Source of the DNA: an uncultured bacterium
GTDB lineage: Bacteria > Cyanobacteriota > Vampirovibrionia > Gastranaerophilales > Gastranaerophilaceae
Length of the DNA stretch: 56,617 bases
Reading direction: 5' to 3'
Assembly (NCBI GenBank): GCA_949294395.1
Contig: CASFGU010000030.1
Span: 1 to 56,617, forward strand
Part shown: piece by piece, positions 17,045 to 27,182 of the stretch
How the letters are laid out: each line of letters begins with the position of its first letter
Numbering within the stretch: position 1 is the stretch's first letter
Program-made: the position numbers and the translations under genes
Notes under the pieces: generated by a model
Databases searched by the model: none
What the model was told of the DNA's origin: nothing
The model's input: only the letters and a program-made list of their open reading frames with translations

Positions 17045-20000
17045 ATGGCACAAAATGTAGAAGAACTTGCGCAGATACTTAACAGGTTACAGGAAGAAAA
17101 TAAAATTAATTCGGAAGATGTTAATAAGATTCTAGTTGATATAAAATCAAAAGTAGATTATCTCAATGACAACACTGATGAAAATTCTTTGCTGGTTGAC
17201 AGTTTAAAAGAAGCGTTTGACGCTAAAAAGATTGAAGATTTAGAAAAGTTTTCAGAATTAACCGGCTCAATAGAAGAAATAAAAGGAACTCTTTCCTCAA
17301 ACGTATCCCGTGATGATTTTAACAGATTTTTAGATAATCTGCAGGCGTTTGAATCCAATTTTAGACAGGCTGTAAGCGGAATAAGTTATGACAAACAGAG
17401 CTTCTTTGAAGGTATTCAGGAAGAACTCGGCAGAGTTGTTGAAAAATCCGTTATTCTAAAAGACTTATTCCCGCAAAAAGAACAGGAAGCCCTAAATAAT
17501 CTTGCCGACAAAATAAAGGAAAGCCTCAAGACAGCAAAAGAGGAAGTAAATACTAATTTAACAGGCGGAGTTTCAGATTTATCAGAAAATATTAAATCTG
17601 TAATTGCTTTGATAGATACTACAAAATCAGAAATCTTCAGAAATACTGCAGACAATATAAGCGTTCTCTCAGACGATATGAAAGCAGCAGCCGGACAGCT
17701 TGATAATGAACTTTCCGGCCTGAAAGCCATCCTTACACGCAACTTTGATGACAGTGCACAGCTTCTTGCAGGACTTAATGATGCAAATATTAAAATTACG
17801 GAAATTATCAAAACTTCCGAACAAAATCTTGCGGATAATATTAATAATATAAAAATATCAATTGACAATTTATTCAATCATATTAACAGCATAAAATCTG
17901 AATTAAAAGAAAATTCAGAAGCTAATCTCAACAAAATTTTAGAAACTATCAGAGAAAATTCAGCACAGATTGCTGATTTTAAAGAGAATGTTTCCGTTAA
18001 TCTGAGCGGCTACCTGACATCAATCAAAGAACTCTTTATAACATTTGCAGAAGAGATGAAGAACAGTCAGGACGCATTTGTATCTGACATATTCGACAGA
18101 AAACTTCAGGAACTTGAAGTTCTTTCAAAAGAAATTAATAATCTCGACGTAAATCTTGCGCAGAAAGAAGATAATTACAAGGCATTCGTTTCTGAAAAAA
18201 TTGATGATGTTCAGAATTTTTTAAATTCAATACAGGAAAATGTTTCTTCAAAAAATGAAAAGTTTGATGAGCTTCAAAAACTGATGGAAGAATATACAAG
18301 CCTTGTAAATAATTTTGCATCAAACAATGACGTAAAATTCGGCGAAACAATTTCCGAAATTACGGAGGTTAAGGATTATATTGCAGGAACCTCAATAAAA
18401 CTTGACGACATCCAAAACAGTATCACATCCACAATAAATACAAACAGCGATAAGCTGGAAGAACTTACCGGAACTGTTTCAAATCAGTTAAATAATTTTA
18501 ACTCAAAACTGTATTCAATCTCCGACGACCTCAGACAGGAATTAAATACAGGTAATGCTGCACTGAAAGAGTTGACCGGTGAGATTAACACAAACGTAAG
18601 CGGCAACTTTAATGATGTAAAAACAATACTTGAATGCTTGAGGGCTAATGTTTCCCAGTGCGCTGACAACATCAACGGAAAAATTGATGATTACAATACC
18701 TCCATAAATAACAACAACGAAGTTCAGAAAGAAACATTAGATAATATTCAACAAACTATAGATGAAGCTCTTTCAATTATAAATCAAAACCAGATTGCAA
18801 ATCAGGATAAATCCACTGCTATTGAACAGAAATTACAGTCTAATTTAGACAAAATTAACGAACTTATACACTCAATGACAGAACAGAGTGTCCAATCTGT
18901 TAACGATAAATGCAACGAAATTTCCGATGGATTGAAAAACGAAGTCAGAGAAAATACAAATTTCGTATTGCAAAATGTAGAAAAATTGCTTGAAGAACTT
19001 GAGCAGGCAAAAAATGAACTTTTTGCAAATCAGTCAATAAATCGAAACGGAATTGAACAGGCTATAGTAAATAATATCAAAGTTTCAGAAGGAAATATTC
19101 TACAGAATACAGAACAACTCTCACAGAATATTACAGATAAATTTACATCAGTTTTTGAACAGCTGGGTTCTATAAAACAGTATCTGGATGAACATCCGGA
19201 TGAAACGCCGCAACATACAAAACATGTAACCGACAGAATAAATGATGTCAGAAATGAATTGAATGAAAATTTCATAGAAAAAACCGGTGAATACTCAAAT
19301 GAGGTTGCCGCAAAATTTTCTTATATTAACGATCAACTAAACTCAATCCGGCAGTATCTTGAAGAAAATTCATCCGGAACAACAGAACAGATTGCAGTCA
19401 GGATGTCAGACAGCATTAATGCTGCCAAAAATGAACTTAACGACAACATAAAAACAGATTTCAATTCTGTTGCACAGAGTATCGGAGCTCTGCTCGGGCA
19501 GCTTGAAAATACAAAAAAAGATATTACGGCAAATCATGCTAACAGCCACAGCCAGCTTGAACAATCTGTTATTGCCAACCTGAGAACCGCAGAAGAAAAT
19601 ATTGCACAAAAAACAGGACAATTCTCTCAGGATATTTCCGAAAAAATTAACACCATATCAGAAAATATCAATTCGCTTAAAAATGATTTCAGCGGTCAAA
19701 ACAATTCTGAAAGCATTATTGATGCAAAAAATGAAATAAATAAAAATATTAAAACAGATTTTAATATTATAGCACAGAGTATCGGCGGACTGCTTGCAAA
19801 AGTTGAGGCCTTCAAAAACGATATAACCGCAAACAATGCAACAGGCAGAAGTAATCTTGAGCAGTCATTAATTGCAAATCTCAAAAAAACAGAGGAAATT
19901 ATAAGCACAAATTCAGGCAGATACTCCGAAGAAATTTCCTCTAAAATTGAAGGGATAACAGACAGGATTAACGAAATAAAATCCGGCATTGAAGAAGCTT

Positions 20001-23000
20001 TGCAAACAGGAACTTCCGCTTCATCCGAAAAATTATCCGCCATTGAAACAAAATTAAACAACATATCGGATAACTATGAACAGAACCTTGAGATGCTGCA
20101 GACAAAACTCGGGGAATATATCACTGCTGTTGATAAAATTTCAGAGGAAACAGGCTCAAAAATAGACAGTTCCCTTGAGGAATTCATTGATATTAAAAAT
20201 GAAATTTCGAAAATTCAAGAACATGTAAACTCCGTAAAAGACGAAAACTCTGCAGCCTTAAGCGGACACCTTACAGATATATTAGACAGGTTAACCGAAA
20301 TAACCGGAGCAATATCGGCTTCCGCAAATGACATTTCGTCCGGAATAAAAGATGTTGTAGATGAAAATTCAGCACTTATTGATAAAAGCCTGAGTTATAT
20401 AACAATAAGCCTCGATGAAATTAAAACCAGTCAGGCTGATACTTATGACCTTTACGGGGAAAATCTTTCCGACAAACTCTCCAGCATTAAACAGGAACTT
20501 GAACTTGTAAATACTGATGTAATTAATGCAATCAACACAAAATCCGAAGATATTGTTAAAGAATTTGAACCGTTAAAAGACGCTGCCGGAAAATTTCTGG
20601 AATTTGATTCGAGTTATCTTATTTCAGAAATAAAGAATCAGGTTGAACTTTCCTATCTTAATCTCCTTTCAGAATTAAAAGACAACCTCATAGAAAATCA
20701 CGATTCTTATATAAAAATTGAAAACACTTATCGAGATATAGTTTCAAGATGTGCATCGCTGGAAGATTATATCAACAGTTTCACCAAAGATAATCTTGAA
20801 CTTATTAACACAACAATTGCAAATATAGATTTGACAGTACGTTCAACTCTTGAAAAAACAAATTCTCTGGCGGAACAATGGCATAAAGATTTTGAAGCGT
20901 TTGATGAAAGAATTACACAGAATAGTAATCTTCAGGAATTATCACTTAGCACTACACTTGAAAATATTAAAAACACACTTGATGAAAAAATAAACGCAGG
21001 GAATGAAGAATTAAAAGAATGCCTTGCCGTAATGCTGAATAATGACGATGTTATGCTTGCGCTGGAAAGCCTTGGAGGAGATGTTGCCGACAAAATTGAA
21101 GAATACAAATCAAGCATAGAAAATTCAGACAGAGATTTAAAAGAAACTATTACCGGTCTTAATAACGATATTTCAGGCAAACTTGATAATATAAAACAGA
21201 ATCTGGAAAACAATGCGGCACAGGAACTTGCTGAAAACATTAACAGCCAGATAAAAGAAGTTACGGAGGTTTTGAAAACACTTCACGAAAAAGTTGATAT
21301 TCTTGCAATGTCTGACAACTCTGAAATTTCAGAGGAAGTTAATACATCAGCTGCAAAAATTCTCGATGCGGTAGAAGAACTTCACAAAAAAGTTGATGTG
21401 ATTACAGTGAGTGACAATTCCGAAGTTAACGAAGAAATTTCCGATACCATTGCCGGTATCGCCGACGAAATTAAATCGCTCCACAGTAAAGTTGATGTGC
21501 TTGCGATGAGCGACAACTCGGAAGTTAACGAAGAAATTTCCGACACCATTGCCGGTATCGCCGACGAAATTAAATCGCTCCACAGTAAAGTTGACGTTCT
21601 TGCGATGAGTGACAATTCGGAGGTTAACGAAGAAATTTCCGACACCATTGCCGGTATCGCCGACGAAATTAAATCGCTCCACAGTAAAGTCGACGTGCTT
21701 GCGATGAGCGACAATTCGGAGGTTAACGAAGAAATTTCCGATACCATTGCCGGTATCGCCGACGAAATTAAATCGCTCCACAGTAAAGTCGACGTGCTTG
21801 CGATGAGCGACAACTCGGATTTGCAGGCGGGGTTGGATGATATTCACGGAGCCGTACTGGAACAGAACAGGCTTCTGGAGCAGGCAAATAACAGGAATAA
21901 TGCCGAAGAAATTACAGAAAAAGTCGGCGAAAAATTAACAGAACTCTTTAACAGCATTGATAAAAATAATGATGAAACCGATAAAGTTTCAGAAATGCTC
22001 AAAGTTCTTCACGAAAAAGTTGACATTCTCGCAATGAGCGACGATACAGACATAAGAGATGAAATAGAAGATATTAAACAGCTCATTTTAGAGCAGAGAA
22101 AACTTTTTGAAGGTGCTGACGACACAGAAAATGCTCAGGAAATTGACAACTATCTTAATCAGTTGCTCTCCGATATTAACAAAATTGAAAAAGGTATTTC
22201 TGAAATAGATCTTGAGAAAAATACTCAGGATATAAAAGATTCTGTAATGACTGCAATCCTTTCCGTTACAGATCAGATTTCATTTGTGGAAGAAACAGAA
22301 GAAATCAAAGATTTTGTAGAAGAGAAAACGAATGCAATTAACAGAACCCTCCTGGATGTAAAAAAACAACTGAATAATATTACAAATTCCGGCGATGATA
22401 TGGATTTTTATTCCTACACGCTGCAGGATGTTGAAACAGATATTGCAAAACTGCGAATGATACTTAATGACATTTCAACATCAAATTCGAAAGCAGAAGT
22501 AGGGGTTATCTCTGCTAACATTAACCGTATAGCAAAATCAATCGAGGATTTGCGCAATTCACTTGCAAAAGAAGAAAATTTTGAAATAAAAGCTGATTTT
22601 GAAAAATTAAACGAAGATATTTTAAGCATAAGCGCAAGAACAAACAAACTTCTTCTGAATTCTGATGAATCATACAGAATACTCTGCGACAGCATGGACG
22701 CCTTTAACCGCCGAACAAGCAGTCTTGAAGAAAGACTTACTATGCTGGATAATAATAACATTGAAAACAGACTTTCAATGATTGACGAAAAAGTTGAGGA
22801 AACTGTAAATTCAAATAAAGTGCTGAAAAATGTTATGATGTATCTTGGCGAATGGATGGACGGAACCTCTGAAACAATTTCCGGTATTTATGAAAAAGCT
22901 TCCAAAGCCTCCTCCATGCGAGGAGTTCTTGATGAACTTCTGGAAACCGTTCCTGATAAGGAAAACTTAATAAAAACAATTGAAGAAAAGTTTGAAGAAC

Positions 23001-23164
23001 AGCAAAGCCGGATAGACAGACTGGAAAAGAAACTTGAAAAAGCTATCTCCATAATAGAAGAAAATGACCAGTCTACCGTACTTAATAAAATAGACAAACT
23101 TGAATCTCAATTGTCAAAATTAAGCCTGAATATAGAAAAGCTGGCGTCTTATGTTGATGAATAA
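17045..23164 (+). CDS. Giant coiled-coil protein with internal 33-residue repeats
   Basis: The 2039-residue protein has no signal peptide and no membrane segment, and is helical and coiled-coil-like throughout (Glu, Asn, Lys, Ser and Ile rich; many IK..I..L heptads). Internal near-repeats occur at several scales: FAQSIGALLGQLENTKKDI-type blocks around residues 810-960 and the exact 33-residue array at residues 1460-1591. The last 100 residues are a regular Lys/Glu coil. ATG 17045 has AAGGAAA upstream. It overlaps the FAD oxidase gene by 14 nt, so both share a transcript. I do not recognise the family; a filament, scaffold or SMC-like structural role is only a guess. Confidence 0.9.
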   Translation: MAQNVEELAQILNRLQEENKINSEDVNKILVDIKSKVDYLNDNTDENSLLVDSLKEAFDAKKIEDLEKFSELTGSIEEIKGTLSSNVSRDDFNRFLDNLQAFESNFRQAVSGISYDKQSFFEGIQEELGRVVEKSVILKDLFPQKEQEALNNLADKIKESLKTAKEEVNTNLTGGVSDLSENIKSVIALIDTTKSEIFRNTADNISVLSDDMKAAAGQLDNELSGLKAILTRNFDDSAQLLAGLNDANIKITEIIKTSEQNLADNINNIKISIDNLFNHINSIKSELKENSEANLNKILETIRENSAQIADFKENVSVNLSGYLTSIKELFITFAEEMKNSQDAFVSDIFDRKLQELEVLSKEINNLDVNLAQKEDNYKAFVSEKIDDVQNFLNSIQENVSSKNEKFDELQKLMEEYTSLVNNFASNNDVKFGETISEITEVKDYIAGTSIKLDDIQNSITSTINTNSDKLEELTGTVSNQLNNFNSKLYSISDDLRQELNTGNAALKELTGEINTNVSGNFNDVKTILECLRANVSQCADNINGKIDDYNTSINNNNEVQKETLDNIQQTIDEALSIINQNQIANQDKSTAIEQKLQSNLDKINELIHSMTEQSVQSVNDKCNEISDGLKNEVRENTNFVLQNVEKLLEELEQAKNELFANQSINRNGIEQAIVNNIKVSEGNILQNTEQLSQNITDKFTSVFEQLGSIKQYLDEHPDETPQHTKHVTDRINDVRNELNENFIEKTGEYSNEVAAKFSYINDQLNSIRQYLEENSSGTTEQIAVRMSDSINAAKNELNDNIKTDFNSVAQSIGALLGQLENTKKDITANHANSHSQLEQSVIANLRTAEENIAQKTGQFSQDISEKINTISENINSLKNDFSGQNNSESIIDAKNEINKNIKTDFNIIAQSIGGLLAKVEAFKNDITANNATGRSNLEQSLIANLKKTEEIISTNSGRYSEEISSKIEGITDRINEIKSGIEEALQTGTSASSEKLSAIETKLNNISDNYEQNLEMLQTKLGEYITAVDKISEETGSKIDSSLEEFIDIKNEISKIQEHVNSVKDENSAALSGHLTDILDRLTEITGAISASANDISSGIKDVVDENSALIDKSLSYITISLDEIKTSQADTYDLYGENLSDKLSSIKQELELVNTDVINAINTKSEDIVKEFEPLKDAAGKFLEFDSSYLISEIKNQVELSYLNLLSELKDNLIENHDSYIKIENTYRDIVSRCASLEDYINSFTKDNLELINTTIANIDLTVRSTLEKTNSLAEQWHKDFEAFDERITQNSNLQELSLSTTLENIKNTLDEKINAGNEELKECLAVMLNNDDVMLALESLGGDVADKIEEYKSSIENSDRDLKETITGLNNDISGKLDNIKQNLENNAAQELAENINSQIKEVTEVLKTLHEKVDILAMSDNSEISEEVNTSAAKILDAVEELHKKVDVITVSDNSEVNEEISDTIAGIADEIKSLHSKVDVLAMSDNSEVNEEISDTIAGIADEIKSLHSKVDVLAMSDNSEVNEEISDTIAGIADEIKSLHSKVDVLAMSDNSEVNEEISDTIAGIADEIKSLHSKVDVLAMSDNSDLQAGLDDIHGAVLEQNRLLEQANNRNNAEEITEKVGEKLTELFNSIDKNNDETDKVSEMLKVLHEKVDILAMSDDTDIRDEIEDIKQLILEQRKLFEGADDTENAQEIDNYLNQLLSDINKIEKGISEIDLEKNTQDIKDSVMTAILSVTDQISFVEETEEIKDFVEEKTNAINRTLLDVKKQLNNITNSGDDMDFYSYTLQDVETDIAKLRMILNDISTSNSKAEVGVISANINRIAKSIEDLRNSLAKEENFEIKADFEKLNEDILSISARTNKLLLNSDESYRILCDSMDAFNRRTSSLEERLTMLDNNNIENRLSMIDEKVEETVNSNKVLKNVMMYLGEWMDGTSETISGIYEKASKASSMRGVLDELLETVPDKENLIKTIEEKFEEQQSRIDRLEKKLEKAISIIEENDQSTVLNKIDKLESQLSKLSLNIEKLASYVDE
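21422..21817 (+). repeat. Four in-frame 99-bp tandem repeats
   Basis: Units start at 21422, 21521, 21620 and 21719. Each encodes 33 residues containing ISDTIAGIADEIKSLHSKV and the DVLAMSDNSEVNEE motif. The copies differ only at scattered, mostly silent bases. Degenerate copies flank the array (LHEKVDILAMSDNSEI before; LHEKVDILAMSDDTDI near 22010). This is recent in-frame expansion of an older coil repeat, and a site where repeat number should vary between strains. Confidence 0.95.
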
Positions 23165-24542
23165 GAACAAAAAATTAATAAAAGACTTACAGACTGCCCT
23201 CACTTCCGGTAATGTTTTAACAACAACCGAAGAACGGTATGCTTACGCACAGGATGCTTCAAACATAAAAAGAATTGAGCATCTGCCTGATGCTGTTGTT
23301 TTCGTACAAACAAAAGAACAGGTTCAGGAGGTAGTAAAACTTGCCGCGAAATATAAAGTTCCGGTAATCTGCCGCGGGGCAGGCACAAATGTTGTCGGCG
23401 CCTGCACGGTAGAACACGGGGGGATTATTTTAAATTTTTCAAAAATGAACAGAATTCTCGAACTCAGCCGGGAAAATATGACCGCACGTGTTCAGCCCGG
23501 AGTAATCGTCGGACATCTGCAGCAGGCAACAGAAAAACTCGGACTTTTCTATCCGCCGGATCCTTCAAACCTTGCGGTTTCTACAATCGGAGGAAGTATT
23601 GCCCAATCCTCGGGCGGCGCAAAAACTTTTAAATACGGTTCAACAAAAGATTACGTGCTTGATTTGGAAGTTGTAACCGCAAAAGGTGAAATCCTGCGTA
23701 CAGGCTCAAATACAATAAAAAATGCCACAGGCTACAATCTTTCCACACTCTTTGTCGGTTCTGAAGGAACTCTCGGGATTGTAACGGAAGCAACACTGAA
23801 ATTAATTCCTAAACCTGAAGCGAGAATGGTTTTAATGACATATTTTGACAGGATAGAAGATTCGATACATGCTGTGAATTCTATTATTGAACAGAATATT
23901 TATCCTGCAACACTTGATTTTATGGATAACAACGCAATAAAAACCGTAGAAAAATTTTATCCGGCAGGGCTTCTGTGTGATAAAGAAGCTGCACTTGTAA
24001 TAGAAATTGACGGTTTTCAAAACACAATTGAACAGCAGAGAAAAACCATTGTTTCAATCCTTGAACACTGCGGCGCCGTTCAAATTCAATATTCCAGCAA
24101 TGAAGAAGATTACAACCGCATCTGGACAGCCAGACGTTCGTCAATGGGTGCGTGTGCAAAATTAAAACCGAATGTAACAACCGACGATGTAATAGTTCCG
24201 CGGAAAAATCTTGCGGCACTGGTAAAAGGCATCCGCGAAATTTGTGAAAAATACGACTTAACTGTCTGCATGGTAGGTCACGTCGGGGACGGGAGCGTTC
24301 ACCCGCAAATTCCGATTGATTATAGAGATGAGGATGAATACAGACGGTTTAAACTTGCAAAATCCGAAATATACGATCTCACTGCAAAACTTGACGGAAT
24401 AATTTCGGGTGAACACGGGATAGGTTCACTCAAACGGAATTATATCCATAAAGTAATCAACAGCACGGCGCTGGATTATATGAGACTGATAAAAAAGACA
24501 TTTGACCCTGATAATATACTGAACCCTTATAAAATATTTTAA
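23151..24542 (+). CDS. GlcD-like FAD-linked 2-hydroxyacid dehydrogenase
   Basis: The 463-residue flavoprotein belongs to the glycolate oxidase GlcD/D-lactate dehydrogenase family. The FAD-binding type 4 domain shows VICRGAGTNVVGACT, GGSIAQSSGGAKTFKYG and FVGSEGTLGIVTEATLK; the C-terminal half ends VGHVGDGSVHPQIP and SGEHGIGSLKRNY, which are family signatures. It would oxidise a 2-hydroxyacid (lactate or glycolate) to the 2-oxoacid. No GlcE or GlcF partner follows, so the electron acceptor is unclear. The start overlaps the giant coiled-coil gene; ATG 23157 is an alternative. Confidence 0.92.
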   Translation: MLMNKNKKLIKDLQTALTSGNVLTTTEERYAYAQDASNIKRIEHLPDAVVFVQTKEQVQEVVKLAAKYKVPVICRGAGTNVVGACTVEHGGIILNFSKMNRILELSRENMTARVQPGVIVGHLQQATEKLGLFYPPDPSNLAVSTIGGSIAQSSGGAKTFKYGSTKDYVLDLEVVTAKGEILRTGSNTIKNATGYNLSTLFVGSEGTLGIVTEATLKLIPKPEARMVLMTYFDRIEDSIHAVNSIIEQNIYPATLDFMDNNAIKTVEKFYPAGLLCDKEAALVIEIDGFQNTIEQQRKTIVSILEHCGAVQIQYSSNEEDYNRIWTARRSSMGACAKLKPNVTTDDVIVPRKNLAALVKGIREICEKYDLTVCMVGHVGDGSVHPQIPIDYRDEDEYRRFKLAKSEIYDLTAKLDGIISGEHGIGSLKRNYIHKVINSTALDYMRLIKKTFDPDNILNPYKIF

Positions 24543-24986
24543 CAAGCCTACTGCTTGCCATTTGTAATCAGTTCAACCCTAAGCAAATGAATGCCCAGAC
24601 AGCACTTGCATTTGAAACTGTTTCATTGAACAATGGCTGCTCTTTCCGTTGAAGTGCTGTGGACATTTCCCCTTCATAAGATGCGTTAACTTATATTAAG
24701 CAAACTGAAAATACAATTATGCCACGTTAAACAATTTTCATAACATCTGAATTAGAAAATTTTACGGCTGTCAGGCTGAAAACGTGTAAAATCAACACTT
24801 TTAAACCCTCTATTTTATTAACTTTTGTAAAAAATACTAAGGATGTAGTACCATTTATCGAGGAAATATTTTTAAAAAGTGGTATAATATAAATGGAGAG
24901 AGAAAATATATATCAGACATATTTTAAATAGCCAATAATCATATTTTGTATATATAAAACAGCAAAATAGAAAGGCAATAAAGAAA
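24543..24986 (+). promoter_or_regulatory. Intergenic region with promoter of the R3H ATPase gene
   Basis: No gene or known repeat is seen in this 444-bp gap. An extended -10, TGG-TATAAT (TATAAT at 24883-24888), lies about 98 bp before the ATG and leaves an AT-rich leader. A GCATTTG-like direct repeat lies around 24560-24620. No clear riboswitch or terminator was found. Confidence 0.4.
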
Positions 24987-26618
24987 ATGAGCAACCTGCA
25001 ATTTCAAAACGATCTGGACAGATTAACCGAAATTTTACCTCCGGAGGTAAAAAAGCACATAAGCTATGACCAGATGGAGGATGTGATAGAAATTGTTCTG
25101 GACATAGGCAGAACCCCCGAGATACGGCATGCGGGCGGCAGGATAGAGTATCTTGGCAGCGAAACCGTGACTGCTGAGGATATTGAGTATATAACGAGCA
25201 GGATACAGGAATTTACGTCGGATAATCGTTCAGGGATCCCCGGAACACTCCACAGAATCAGTGCAATAAGAAACCGTCAGGGAAAAGTGATAGGTCTTAC
25301 TTGCAGGATTGGTAGAGTTGTTACGGGGACCATTGCTTGTATAAAAGATATTTGTATGATGAATAAGAGCATCCTGTTTCTGGGGCGCCCGGGGGTCGGA
25401 AAGACTACAAAATTAAGAGAGATTTCACGGCTTGTGGCGGACGAACTCGGGAAAAGAGTTGTGGTAGTAGACACATCAAACGAAATTGCCGGCGACGGCG
25501 ACACCCCGCATCCCGCAATAGGACATGCAAGACGTATGCAGGTAACCCAGCCCGAATTTCAAAAAGACATCATGATAGAAGCAGTTGAAAACCACACACC
25601 GGAAGTTATAGTTGTGGATGAAATCGGAACAGAGGCAGAAGCGCAGGCAGCAAGAACCATTGCGGAAAGAGGGGTTATGCTTATAGCAACCGCTCACGGC
25701 AACAGCTTAGAGAGTTTAATTAAGAATCCTACGTTATCTGACCTTGTGGGCGGAATTCAGTCAGTAACACTTGGAGATGATGAAGCAAGACGAAGGGCTT
25801 CACAGAAAACTGTTCTTGAACGTGAAAAACAGCCGACATTTGATATTGTAATAGAAATTATCGACAGAAATACTCTGGCGGTTTACAAAGACACTGCAGA
25901 GGCCGTGGATTATATATTAAGAGGCTGGCCGATAAGACCTGAGATAAGAAAAGTTGACAGGGATTACACCTCACAGGCATCAGAACCTGCAAAGAATCCC
26001 GAACAAAAGCCGGAGCCGACAATTACAGAACAGATTAACAGGCTTGAGAAAAAAATTCAGCCTTCAGACAGTCTGAAATACAGTTTTTCAAGACAGAAAT
26101 ACGTTGATGAAGTCAAAGATTTTAAAAAGATTTATCTTTATGCAGTTTCACGTACTATTGTTGAAAAAGTAATAGAGCGGCTTGACTTGAAGGCAGAGAT
26201 AACCAGAAATCTAGATGAAGCGGACATTGTAATTGCACACAAAAATTTTGCTAAAGGCGGGGCAAAAATTCTTTCAACCGCAAACGATTACAGACTGCAG
26301 GTCTTTTATATCAAGACAAATTCAATGGCACAGATACAAAAAGTCCTAAAAGACGCACTCCGGATAACAGAAACATCAGAAACACTTCAGGGATACTATG
26401 ACGATGCCGAAAGGGCACTGGATGAGGCCAAGGCTGCCATAAACAAAATTCTTGCCGGGGCGGAGCACATAGAACTGCGCCCGCAAAACCAGCAGATCAG
26501 GAAACTGCAGCACGAACTTGTCGAACAGCACAACCTAACAAGCAAAAGCGTCGGGGAAGGCGAGCAAAGGCATTTGAAAATCGTCGGCGGAAAAGATTTT
26601 GAGAAGAAAATAGGGTAA
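24987..26618 (+). CDS. Ycf45-like AAA ATPase with C-terminal R3H domain
   Basis: The 543-residue protein has a SpoIIIAA/Ycf45-type ATPase core. Walker A GRPGVGKTT is near residue 132, then VVVVDTSNEIAGDGDTPHPAIGHARRMQV, and Walker B VIVVDEIGTEAEAQA near 205-218. A linker and second domain follow (about 330-480). The C-terminal R3H nucleic-acid-binding domain has ELRPQNQQIRKLQHELVEQ and ends LKIVGG. This domain order is typical of Cyanobacteriota and is one of the best lineage markers here. The role is not established; binding of single-stranded nucleic acid coupled to ATP is inferred. AAAGG precedes ATG 24987. Confidence 0.92.
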   Translation: MSNLQFQNDLDRLTEILPPEVKKHISYDQMEDVIEIVLDIGRTPEIRHAGGRIEYLGSETVTAEDIEYITSRIQEFTSDNRSGIPGTLHRISAIRNRQGKVIGLTCRIGRVVTGTIACIKDICMMNKSILFLGRPGVGKTTKLREISRLVADELGKRVVVVDTSNEIAGDGDTPHPAIGHARRMQVTQPEFQKDIMIEAVENHTPEVIVVDEIGTEAEAQAARTIAERGVMLIATAHGNSLESLIKNPTLSDLVGGIQSVTLGDDEARRRASQKTVLEREKQPTFDIVIEIIDRNTLAVYKDTAEAVDYILRGWPIRPEIRKVDRDYTSQASEPAKNPEQKPEPTITEQINRLEKKIQPSDSLKYSFSRQKYVDEVKDFKKIYLYAVSRTIVEKVIERLDLKAEITRNLDEADIVIAHKNFAKGGAKILSTANDYRLQVFYIKTNSMAQIQKVLKDALRITETSETLQGYYDDAERALDEAKAAINKILAGAEHIELRPQNQQIRKLQHELVEQHNLTSKSVGEGEQRHLKIVGGKDFEKKIG

Positions 26619-27182
26619 TCCCACCCCCTGCGTGAGGGTGCCGCAGACTGGTGAGGGGCAACAAAATTGAACGGGTGAAAAGTTTAAGGGTTGAATGGCT
26701 TATCATTAGATAAGGAGTAACGTAGGTCAGATTTACTAATCCGACGAAAGATTGCATTTAATTCACGAACATTAGTATTAATTTTCTCAACACGCTCCCG
26801 CCCTGCTCCCGCTATCGTTTCGAAAACTAATGCTAATGTTACTTGATAGATATTCTAACGCGGGAGAGCTTAAACCCTCCGGCACTACCGTGCCACCTCC
26901 CTTACAAAGGGAGGTAATTACTCTTCCCCCCCCTTTTTAAAGGGGGAATCAAAAGGGGATTTATTATAAAAACCCTCTCCCGAATTTGTAAATTCGCTAT
27001 CGCTCACTAACAAATTCTGCCCTCTCACAAAAAGAGGGCAAAAGCACAAGGCATACACGGTCACTCGCTTCGCAGAGCTCAGCGGTTCCCTTTGTATCCG
27101 TAGGAAGAGGAAAATAGAGAACGTTTCACGCCTCACTCCTCACCCTTCACTTTTTGTTGATAAGGTCTTAGCGTCCTTTTTA
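26619..27182. repeat. Mosaic of dispersed repeats
   Basis: No gene is supported in this 564-bp gap between convergent genes. Parts are: a CCACCCCCTGCGTGAGGGTG-type GC-rich unit right after the R3H gene (26620-26661); TTGAA-type tandem repeats (26666-26700); the GTAGGTCAGATTTACTAATCCGAC hairpin (26722-26745); a full ACATTAG...CTAATGT palindrome (26768-26840); a REP-like GGCACTACCGTGCC/CCTCCCTT unit (26875-26960); the 130-bp module inverted (26972-27100); and the AAAAGGACGCTAAGACC module after the acyltransferase stop. Confidence 0.85.

Noticed and set aside
21422-21817. CRISPR-like array
   Set aside because: The 99-bp units are contiguous, in frame and without unique spacers; they are coding repeats.
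21347-21847. Repeat-rich open frames antisense to the giant coiled-coil gene
   Set aside because: They are the complement of the 99-bp repeats and lack start signals.
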